From positions 496,001 through 560,000 of the forward strand of contig JACZZP010000013.1 of NCBI GenBank assembly GCA_015183035.1: 64,000 nucleotides of DNA. Direction: 5' to 3'. Every line of letters begins with the position of its first letter. Positions within the stretch are counted from its first letter, which is position 1. The notes under the pieces were generated by a model. That model had not been told where the DNA came from, ran no database searches, and saw only the letters and a program-made list of their open reading frames with translations. Positions 1 through 14,344 of the stretch are shown one piece after another. The DNA comes from Meloidogyne chitwoodi. Taxonomy: Eukaryota > Nematoda > Chromadorea > Rhabditida > Meloidogynidae. A program made the translations under genes and the position numbers.

Positions 1-2098
1 AAAAAAATAAAATTTTAATTAATTTTGGGGGTAAAAATAAAAAATTAATTTATTTAAATAAAAATTATTTTTTTATTTTTTTTTAAAAACTTGTTAAAAG
101 AACAAATTTATTGTGCTTTTTAAAAAAAGTTGGAAAAAAGGAAGAAAATCTTTTGATATTAATTTATTTTATTTTTTAAAGGGGAAAACGGGTTGTTTGG
201 GAAGAAGATTAATAAATTATAAAAAATATTTTAAAAGGATTAAAAGGTCTTTTTACATTATTTTTGATTAATTACCAATTTTTGGAAAATAATAAAGCTA
301 ATTTAAGATGATTTAATATTTTTTTCAATTTTTAAGAAATAAAAAATGAAAAAATTGTTAAAAGAAAAATTAAAAGTTTAGTTGATTCTGAGCCTTATAA
401 CTCAAAAGTGGATCAACATTTAGAAATACTTTTGATATCATTAAATAGAGAATAAAATAATCTATAAAATAGTTTAAAATCAAAATTTTAGAAAAAATAT
501 AAAAAAAGTTATGGCCAAAAATTCATCAAAAATTAACACAAACGCCGCTTTTTTAACCTAAACATTTTTGATTATTTTCTTAAATTTATTTTTTGGACTC
601 ATTTTAAAGTAAATTTTGTTCTCTATCGAAAGATACCAAAATTAGCCTGTTTAGACTATTTTTGGGTAAGTTATAAAATTTAAATGATACACACACACTC
701 ACCCAAGTAACGCAGGAAAAGAGACGTTTTTTATTAAAAAAATCAAAATAAGCTTAAAAAAATTAAAAAAGGATATTTAAATTAAAAAAAATTAAAAAAG
801 AGTATTTAAGGATTTATTTATTCATGACATAACCAGAAAATCTTCTCTGATCGGAGAGAAAAAAATTAAAAATAAAAATTAATAAAAAAATTAAAAAAAA
901 ATAATAGGAAGAAGCACGGCACAGAGTTGCACCAAAAATAAAATCAAATAAAACAAGCACAGCCTAAGGGTAAATCGACGAAAAATAAAAAAGTTGGGCA
1001 AGTTCTTCTTCTTATTTTATTGTAAATTTATGCCGATATTTTCCTTTTATTTCTTTTTCTTTTTTCATTAACGCGGCGGGTGGGATTTATGAGTGAAGCA
1101 AAGAGAGAAGAAGAAAGGGAAAAGTGTGGATTTTGAAAAAAATAAATATTATTAAAAATTAATTTATTTAAATTAATTTAATTAACCCAGACTTTTATTT
1201 ATTTATTTATTTATTTTATTAATTTATTTATTTATTAGTAAATATTTATTAATTAAAATAAAGACAAAGGAAGAGGTGTTAGGGTAAAGACAAAGATTAA
1301 ATTAATTAATTTTTTATTTTAATTTTTTTATACTATAATTAAGTTAAAAATGATTAACAAAAAGGTCAAGGTGCTTCACAAATAAATATTTTTATTTTTA
1401 ATTTTATAAAAACAAAAAAAATGGAAGAATTTGTGTCTTCTAAATTTGTCAGAAGGTGTGTCTATAATTAAAAAAAATAAAAAAGAACCTAATTTTTAAA
1501 AACTAGAATTTAAATTATTTGTAACAATTTTTAATCTTCCTTCTCATCTCTAATTTTCACTTTTTTCTTTTAAAAATGCGTAAAAACACCACCCGCCGTG
1601 TCATTGAGAAAAGCAACTTTTATTTTTAAAAGCTATTTTTATTATTAGCCTACGGGTTATTTATTTTATTTACTCTATTTTTATCTATTTATTAATTTTC
1701 TCTCGTAAATATTCGTGCTACTTGATTCCAAGCACATCCTACAGAAATTAAATGAAAACAATAAATATAGGTAGTGTCGCGCCAGGCCTTGTAACTTTTT
1801 TTAAGATGATCGGATCAAATCGCTCCTATTAAGAAAAATAATCTAAACATTCAGGGCTACGAAACGAAATAAAAATCGTTCGATTTGGTTTATAATAAAA
1901 AAAGTTATTGGCAAATGAATTGTAAGGGAAAAACTGGCCTATTTGGCATGTTTTAAATAAATACAATTTTTGGCGAAACGTTTAATAGCGTCATTTTGTC
2001 TTAGAATGTTGAGTATTTTTGTTTGTTGAGTCTTAATTTTATTTTTTCATTAATTAATTTGTTTTTTTATTTTATTTTTTTTAATTTTTTTTAGAATA
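1..2098. other. Intergenic AT-rich DNA, no gene recognised
   Basis: This stretch is almost entirely A/T homopolymer-like sequence with stop codons in all frames. I see no coding exon. Around 400-560 there is a degenerate stretch resembling the hairpin repeat family found elsewhere in the window (TTAAAATCAAAATTTTAG, then AAAGTTATGGCCAAAAA). A CACACACACTCAC microsatellite lies near 690. The last bases (TTTTTTTTAG at 2085-2094) form an acceptor-like site four bases before the katanin start codon. That suggests a trans-spliced leader or an unseen 5' exon. Confidence 0.5.
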
Positions 2099-4725
<2,627 letters not shown>

Positions 4726-5344
4726 AGAAGAAAAAAAAAAGAATTATTTTAGGTTTAACTTTTAAAAAATTAATTTATTTAAACAAATAATTAGGCAAAA
4801 TTTCCTCTTAAATTAATATTTTTTTTAATTTATAACAGTGGAATTATCTTATTAAAATTTAAAAAAATATATAATTTTTCTGTATTCATAAAATGACTTT
4901 TCTTTTTCTTTTAAATTTATATTAAATATATTGCTTAGATTTTAACCAAAAATTGTTTTTTTTTTTGTATATTTTTTGTCTTTCACTCAAATAAAAGATG
5001 CTTAAAAAAGAAAAGAATAAATTTTTATTATATTTTTAATTATTTTTAATTTGTTGAATTTCAAAATTATTATTAATTTATTTTTTTTATTTAAAAGAAA
5101 AGTGTCCGCAAGTTTTATTCGTAAATAAATAAATTAATAATTAATTAAAATTTATAAAAAAATAATAGTGTAAATAAACAGTCGAAAATTAATTAAATAA
5201 TTTAAATTAAAATAAAAAAATTTTTGAAGTAAAAAAGAAAATATTTAAAATCAAATTTGCGGATTTTTTTAATTCGAAGGAATATAAAATTAATTATAAT
5301 TATTTTAGAATAAAAATTTATTTTTAATTTTCTTTAAAAAAAAG
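4726..5344. other. Intergenic, katanin to CHMP6
   Basis: AT-rich spacer between two same-strand genes. It holds AATAAA-like words and scattered TCCGCAA/TTGCGGA words (near 5104 and 5260), which also occur in the inverted-repeat family seen later in the window. No ORF of note. Confidence 0.4.
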
Positions 5345-6752
5345 ATGGGATCAATTTTTAGTAGTAATGACAAAAAAAGAAGAGCAACTCTTATTAGTGA
5401 ACAAGACAAGGCTATTTTGGTTTTTTTTTAATTTAAATATTTTTATTTTATTTTTTAGACAGCAAAAATGTCACGTGATAGACTTCGCCAAATTTGTAAA
5501 CGTTGTGAAATAAATATTGAAAAAGACAAGGAAAAGGCAAAAATACATTTGAGGGAAGGGCGTAAAAGGTTTTTTTGTTTTTTATTTTTTTAATATTTTT
5601 TTTTTGAAATTTTGATCATTTTTGAGAAGATAAAGTTTATTTTTAATGAATAAATATATTTTCTTTTATTTAAAGTCAAGCATTGCTTCTTTTAAAAAGA
5701 AAACGTTATCAAGAATCAACGGTTAATCAAGTTTTGGTGTATTTGGATAAAATTAATAAAATGATAAATTCTCTAGAAATGGCACAATTAAGTGTTGAAG
5801 TAACAGAAAGGTTAAAACAAGGAAATGAAGCATTAAAACAAATTAATGAGGTTTTATTTTATTAAAATTGTTAAATTATTTAAATTAATAATTTTTTGGG
5901 TAATTTTTAAAAATTTAAAAAAATATTTTTTATGAGGGGAATTTTGTCAAATAATTAATTATCCAAATAAATAAGTTTGAAATTGAATTATATTTTTTTT
6001 AAAGTCAATATCAATTGAAGAAGTTGAAAAAATTATTGAAGAAAGCAGAGAAGCTGAAGCATTTCAAGAGGTTTTTTTATAGAATATTTTTTTGATTATT
6101 TTTAAGAAAATTTGAAACATATAGGGGAACTAATTATTTATTTTTTTGGGCAAAGTATCTCATCTTTATTTTAATTTATTTTTCGATTTTTTTAAGGAAC
6201 TTGCATTTCTTTTACGCGGTAAACTTAGCGAAGAAGATGAGCAAGCAGCTGAAGATGAATATGAACAATTACTTTCTGCCCAATTGCCTAAAGTAATTAA
6301 TGAAAAATTAATTGATGAAAAAGGAGAAGAAATTGCGAGGAGAAAAGGTTTTTTTTATTTAATCTTTTTTTTTTTGTGCAAACATTTTAACACAGTTAAA
6401 AAGCTAGTGATTTGCTTTAAATTACTTGTGTTAAAGTAAAAAATATATAAAGTCCCAAAAAAGGTTACGACACTCCCGATTCCCAGGACGTCTCCGTTCC
6501 AAGTACTAAGGAAGCCCAACGTTGCTTAACTTGCCAGATAGGACGGGATGGCGTACTTTCAACGTGGTATGGTCGTAACCTTTAGTTAATTTTATTTTAG
6601 CTATTATCTAGTAAGGGAAAATAGTTTATTTGAGAAAGTTGTGTTAAAATGTTTACAACGGGAACCCACTTTTGATGTATATATTTATTTTTTAAGAAAA
6701 AGAAGAGAAACCAAAAAAGAGGGCTGAAGCTGTTGCTTTATCTGCTGATTAA
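5345..6752 (+). CDS. Charged multivesicular body protein 6 (ESCRT-III VPS20)
   Basis: ESCRT-III subunit that links ESCRT-II to the Snf7 polymer during multivesicular body sorting and membrane scission. Six exons join in frame (5345-5419, 5459-5568, 5676-5850, 6005-6070, 6197-6347, 6697-6752) to 210 residues, the usual size. The protein starts MGSIFSSNDKKRRATLISEQ. Gly2 gives an N-myristoylation context, as in CHMP6. The helical core includes EQDKAIL, KRKRYQESTVNQVLVYLDKI and a Snf7-type helix with SVEVTERLKQGNEALKQIN. An acidic region (EEDEQAAEDEYEQL) follows, and the tail is basic (KPKKRAEAVALSAD). The last intron (6348-6696) carries a 5S rRNA gene on the opposite strand. The next gene starts 250 bases downstream on the same strand. 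Confidence 0.92.
6378..6656. repeat. Inverted-repeat cassette enclosing the 5S rRNA gene
   Basis: GCAAACATTTTAACACA at 6378-6394 is matched in inverted orientation by TGTGTTAAAATGTTTAC at 6640-6656 (16 of 17 bases). The 5S gene sits between them. A second local pairing lies inside the left part (TTAACACA with TGTGTTAA near 6388 and 6427). This looks like a small terminal-inverted-repeat unit of about 279 bases carrying the 5S sequence. I did not see a clear target-site duplication. Confidence 0.55.
6463..6580 (-). rRNA. 5S ribosomal RNA gene inside a CHMP6 intron
   Basis: Read on the minus strand this is a full-length 5S rRNA of 118 bases. The ends GGTTACGAC and GTCGTAACC pair perfectly as helix I. 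The internal Pol III promoter is recognisable: an A-box-like region with GCAAGTTAAGCAACGTTGGG, and the C-box region with TTAGTACTTGGAACGGAGAC and GTCCTGGGAATC. CGCCATCCCGTCC matches the conserved loop B and helix III part. Immediately after the 3' end come six T residues (the complement of AAAAAA at 6457-6462), a normal Pol III terminator, so the gene may be active. It lies antisense inside the last CHMP6 intron. It is framed by a 17-base inverted repeat (6378-6394 and 6640-6656), which suggests insertion as part of a mobile cassette. Confidence 0.93.
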
Positions 6753-7001
6753 TTAAATAAATATTATTTAATTTTTAATTTTATTGAGATACTTAAAAGA
6801 TTTAAATGAGAGGTTAAAAGGAATAGATGAAAGAAAAACTTTTTTAAACTTCACTTAAGATATTTAAAAAAAATAAAAATGATATTTAAAAATAAATATT
6901 TAATAATAATTTTTTTTAATTTTATGAAAATGTTTTTAAAAAATACATGGGTTTTTTTGAGACAGATTTTTTTGTTTTTAATTTTAATTACTATTAATTA
7001 G

Positions 7002-8379
7002 ATGATGAATAATTTTTATTTTATTAATATTTTATTTCGAAGAACAGCAAATAATATACATGAAACAAAATTTGGCTTATTTTCAACATATAAAGTAAGT
7101 AAAAAATTAATTTTTAAATAAGAAAATGTTTTCCATTATTTTAACAGTTTCTATCGGTATAAAATCCTTTATTATTATTATAAAATATTGTATAAAGAAT
7201 TTGGAATTTATTTTAAAACGCAGAGCTTTATAATTTTTTATACAATTTTTGTTCTAATTGAATATAAATATTTAATAAATTTATTAAGAGCATCGGTGGT
7301 GTAGTGGTGAGTGTGTTGGATTATTCCTTACGAGTACCCCTCTGTTGCTTGGGTTCGATTCCACTTTAAGAATTTATTTCATTTTTAATGATAAAAAATT
7401 TAAACTTTTTTTTAATTTTTTCAGCGTTTTTACTCCTCTAATAAACCAATAAAATCAGTTATATTTGACCTAGATGGAGTTATTATTGACAGTGAAACTA
7501 TTTATAATAAAATAAATAAAAAATCATTAGCACATTTCGGCATTGAATATTCAAATGAATTAAAACGTGGTCAAATGGGAAGAAAATTGAATGAAGGAAT
7601 TGAATATTTGCTTGATACAACAAGGCTGAGTGACAGAGGAGTAAAATCAGAGGTAAATTTTTGAAATTTTCAAAATGGTCAAATTTCAAAATGGTCAATT
7701 GACCAAAATTTTACTTTTAAATCCAACTAAATTTTTTTATAGGATTATTTAACCGTATATGACAAATTTTTCAAAGAAGAATTAGAGTCTACTATTACAA
7801 ATGAAGGTGGAGGATGGCCATTAATGTGTGGTGCTGATAAATTAATTAAACATTTACACCAAAATGAAATAAAAATGGCTTTATGTACAGGTTCTTCAAG
7901 TAAAGAATTTCCTAAAAAAATAGGAAAATGTAAAGAATTAATTGAAAAGGTTTATTTAATTAAATTTTTTTAAAATTAAAAAAAAAAGATGAGTACAATT
8001 GTATTGTCTGGGGATGATCCTCAAATTAAATATGGAAAGCCTGCACCTGACCCTTATTTGGTTTGATTTTTTAATTAAATTAAAAAAAAAAAGTTTTCAA
8101 AAAAAGGTAACAATTAGTCGAATGTTTCCTCTTCTCCATCATAATCACCAAAAAAATACAAATATTTTAGTAATAGAGGATAGCATTCATGGAGTTAATT
8201 CTGCTTTAGCAGCTGGTTGTCGTGTTTGTTGGATCCCACAAAATCAATTTTACAATTTTGGAGAATTGGAATATTTAGAAAATAAAATTAGACAAAAAGA
8301 TTTTTTAAAATTATTTGAAGAAAGAATTAATTCTTTAAAAGAATTTATTCCACAAAAATATGGGTTACCTTCTTTTTAA
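7002..8379 (+). CDS. HAD-superfamily phosphatase, pseudouridine-5'-phosphatase-like
   Basis: A haloacid dehalogenase hydrolase that removes phosphate from a small phosphorylated metabolite, most like the HDHD1/pseudouridine-5'-monophosphatase group. Five exons (7002-7094, 7425-7652, 7743-7949, 7989-8060, 8107-8379) join in frame to 290 residues. Motif I is FDLDGVIIDSE (nucleophile Asp and general acid Asp). Motif II is in ALCTGSSSKEF, the motif III lysine is in YGKPAPDP, and motif IV is LVIEDSIHGVNSALAAG. The first exon adds about 30 residues before the catalytic exon (ILFRRTANNIHETKFGLFST). They are basic and hydroxylated and could be a mitochondrial presequence, which is inference. The first intron holds a degenerate tRNA-like element. 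The exact substrate cannot be told from sequence. Confidence 0.88.
7290..7372 (+). pseudogene. Degenerate tRNA-like element in HAD intron
   Basis: GCATCGGTGGTGTAGTGGTG begins like a tRNA-Gly/Glu 5' half with a good A box. TGGGTTCGATTCCACTTTAA gives a good B box. The acceptor ends do not pair and the anticodon arm is not recognisable. It lies in the first intron on the gene's own strand. It is a tRNA pseudogene or tRNA-derived element with a retained Pol III promoter. Confidence 0.6.
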
Positions 8380-8528
8380 TTTCACACCTTGTAAAAATAA
8401 TATGAAAACACAAATAAAAATAAATACATTTTATTTCTGTTGAGAATTGTTGTTATGGATAAGTCAAACATTTTTTTTGATAAATAAAAAAAATAAATAA
8501 ACGGGAAAAAGATGGCCTTTTTTAAGGT

Positions 8529-8625
8529 AAGGTGGACCGAAACTTTGAAAGAAACTGACAGAATTAATTTAAAAAAATTTTTTGAATCAAAAAGTTTCAG
8601 GCCATCACAAGTTTCGGGGCACCTT
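8529..8625. repeat. Short inverted-repeat hairpin between convergent genes
   Basis: AAGGTGGACCGAAACTT at 8529 pairs with AAGTTTCGGGGCACCTT ending at 8625 (15 of 17). An inner pair, GAAACTG against CAGGCC/GTTTC, is weaker. It sits in the gap between the HAD gene and the convergently transcribed chromodomain gene. An ORF can be read through it (beginning MAFFKVRWTE), but it has no family resemblance. Confidence 0.5.
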
Positions 8626-8679
8626 ATTTTAATACCAACTTTTTTGAACTTTTATTTAAATATTTATACCAATATTTAT

Positions 8680-10719
8680 TTAATCATTGTCACTGCTAGA
8701 ATCATCACTAATTTGTTGTTTATTATTAGCCTTTTTAGAACTTCCAGGCTTAATTTTAGTTTTAAGAAATGAAGCCAATTCCTTCTCTAGTTGTGCTAAA
8801 AATAAATTATTTAATTAAAAAAATTAAAATTTAAAAAAATTAAATTTAAAAAAAAACCATTAATAGTAATTTGACATTCAGACAAAGTTCCCATATTTGC
8901 TACCAATTTAAGCTTTCCAATATTATCACGAAACATAACGTCTATATGAAATTCTGAAGATAAAGGTTTTTCTGAAAATTAAAAAAATATATATATATAA
9001 TTTTTTGATAATTTAAAATAAATAAACCTTCATCCTTGTCATTATCAAAATCAACCGACTCTTCATTCTCCTTTTTATTATTACTATTTTTCTTTTGTTG
9101 CTGAATTTAAAAAAATTAAAAAAATTTCTTTTTTCAATTTTACTTTTCCATTTTGAATTGTTTCTTTGTTAGAAACATTGTTGACAGCAACAACATTATT
9201 TTTCTATATTAAAAAAAATAATTTTAATAACAAAAAATTAAAAAAACCGATTCAGAAGTAGTTGAACGACGACGCGACAATGCAGACAAATCCTTCTTTT
9301 CCCTAAAAAATATTATTCTTTATTTAAAAATAATTAATAAAAAATAAAACTTTGTTATATTATTATTTGTCTCTCCATTCTCTTCAGGATCAGTAGGTGG
9401 TGGAGGAGAATCAATAGCCAACAAATTATTAATTTTCCCATCTTCAATTTTGTCTGTAATTATTACTTTTTCTTCTTCATTTTCTTCTGAAGTATTTAAT
9501 TTTAATTCAAGTTTATTCTCATCTTTCTAAAAAAAGATTTTAAATAATTAAAAAAAAAAGAAACCTTGATGTCATTATCATTAACATTTTTTACTTCTGA
9601 AGCAGAACGGCGATTATCTTCATCATCGCTATCAATAAGCCAATCAGGAAAAGGTTTATTATTTCTGATTCGTGATTCAACAGTATTTTTCTAAATTTAA
9701 AATAAATATTTTTATTTAAACAGGTAAAAGGACTCGAACCCCCTACCCACTCAGTTGAAAATCCAGAACTTTACCACCACACCACAACGTTAATATCAGG
9801 TGTTCTCTTTACTTAAGGTTAAATAAAAAATTTTTTTACAATTGATGATTGACTGTTGCGTGTACCAACTCGAGAATCAGATGAAGACAATTTATTGGGA
9901 GTTTTAGATTGTTGTTTTTTAGTTGCAGAACCAGAAGCACGAGTTCCTCTACCGTTGTTTGATCTTTAAAAAATAAGAAAATTTAAAATTAAAAAAAACA
10001 AAACTGTTTATTATTTCTCTTTTTAGGAGTCTCCTCAATCTTAAAATCATCATCATCTTCTTCACCGCTCATTTCACCATTTTTAACACTGTCTGGGCTA
10101 AAGCTTTTAACTCGTTTCTTAAATTAAAAATAAACAAAAATATATATAAAAAAATAAACCGGAGTTCTTGAATTCTCTTTAGCCGAACGTTTAACTCCTC
10201 CCTTCTTTTTTGAGTTTTCTTGTACTTCAAGAAAGGCATTCAAAGCATCTTGTGCATCAGCTAAGTTCTCTTCAGGCTCCCAAGTGTCATGGCTAGGAGA
10301 GTATCCTTTCCATCGAATCTAAAAAATATTTAAATAAATTTATTAAATTAATTTACAAGGTAAAGTGTCTTCTTGCTTCTATCCTTTTTCTTATTCAATA
10401 TTTTTTCGACTTCGTATTCTTCGTCCCCTTCACCTTCTTCGTCTTTTTCAACATCGTTATCCTCTTCACCATCATTTGTAGAAGCAACAGAGCCAGAAAT
10501 TTCAATTTCCTCAGCCGTTACAACGTCAACCTTAATTTAATAATTTTTTAAATTCGGATAGCGATTGGCGTGATTACTTAATTCAAAGCGGTGACCCATA
10601 AATTAATTTTCAACAGTTGGGAAGTTAAATACAAAAACATGACATTTTGACCAAAAATTTAAAAATATTCAACCTGACAAATTCTAAAAATTAATTACCT
10701 CTTCATCTGCAATGTCCAT
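8680..10719 (-). CDS. Chromodomain protein with long acidic/disordered tail
   Basis: Likely nuclear reader of methylated histone lysine. On the minus strand the gene starts MDIADEE. An acidic exon and then a chromodomain split by an intron follow: EEYEVEKILNKKKDRSKKTLYL joins IRWKGYSPSHDTWEPEENL. The aromatic-cage positions (Y of EYEVE, W of RWKGY, W of TWEPEENL) are present. The rest is built of many small exons encoding basic and acidic Ser/Asn/Glu-rich sequence (KKRVKSFSPDSV, FPDWLIDSDDEDN, SPPPPTDPEENGE). A more ordered C-terminal segment follows (FHIDVMFRDNIGKLKLVANM), then LEKELASFLKTKIK and the acidic end SSSDND. I see no clear chromoshadow domain, so HP1 is less likely than an MPP8-like or nematode-specific chromodomain protein. 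Exon limits in the tail are approximate. Confidence 0.8.
9721..9790 (-). pseudogene. tRNA-like element in chromodomain-gene intron
   Basis: On the minus strand GTTGTGGTGTGGTGGTAAAG (A box) is followed by a possible anticodon arm and then GGGGGTTCGAGTCCTTTTAC (B box and acceptor). The length, about 70 bases, is right for a tRNA, but the 5' and 3' acceptor strands pair poorly. I call it a tRNA pseudogene or tRNA-derived repeat. Confidence 0.6.
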
Positions 10720-11238
10720 GGCAAACAGAATTATATATTTATATATGTATTGAAGTATAGCCAAATTTGAAAAATTTGGTATAATTTAAGTCAAAAGTAA
10801 AACTTGTATATTTCTAAAAATAATAAATAATTTAAAAATAATTCTATAATTTCCAAAATAATTGACGATAAAAAATCGCGTTGTCCAAAAAAAGAAACAA
10901 AATACCAAACAACTATATTTATCCTTGATAAAAGCAACACAAAAGATATAACGGCTCTTTAGTTTATAAGTCCAAATGAAATATTCATAGTATATTAATT
11001 CAATAAAAAATTAATAATTCATTCAAATGAGTCAAACAAGTTTTTTAAGCAATTAAAGTCTCATTTAAATATAACAATACAAGTGGATTTTGGCAATAAA
11101 AGACTTATTTTATCTTAAATTTTAACATTGGACTCATAAACATAGTAGCAATGATTAACATAATTTATTTTTTTATATTTGTTGTCAACAGAATTTTTCT
11201 CTCACATTTTTACTCTTCAATATGCTTGATCAAGTCAC
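10720..11238. other. Intergenic, chromodomain gene start to ubiquitin-L40 end
   Basis: AT-rich, no ORF or RNA gene recognised. Because both flanking genes are on the minus strand, this stretch holds the promoter of the chromodomain gene and the 3' end of ubiquitin-L40. Confidence 0.4.
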
Positions 11239-13398
<2,160 letters not shown>

Positions 13399-13526
13399 GA
13401 GGTTTATGTGTTCAAAATTATTTGTGTTGTTATAATGTTAAAATTTCAAGTAAAATAAAAAATTTTTAAAATTGTTTTTTTTTAATTTTTTGATTTTATC
13501 TTTTTTTTTTTATTCAAATTTGGGTG

Positions 13527-14204
<678 letters not shown>

Positions 14205-14344
14205 GATGTTATGTGTTATATTAAAAAAAATTAATTGTTGCTATTATAAAATAAAAATTTTAGTAAAAAGGTTTTTTTTATTAATATTTATTTATTTTAG
14301 CAGAGTTTGTAAGAGATTAAATTCAAGCTATTTTTTTTAATTTT

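Noticed and set aside
690..720. Word CACCCAAGTAACG, thought of as spliced-leader RNA
   Set aside because: Only a short resemblance to the nematode leader. No donor site, Sm site or RNA fold around it.
8512..8772. Open frame starting MAFFKVRWTE
   Set aside because: It runs through a short inverted-repeat hairpin and into the last exon of the minus-strand chromodomain gene. No homology seen.
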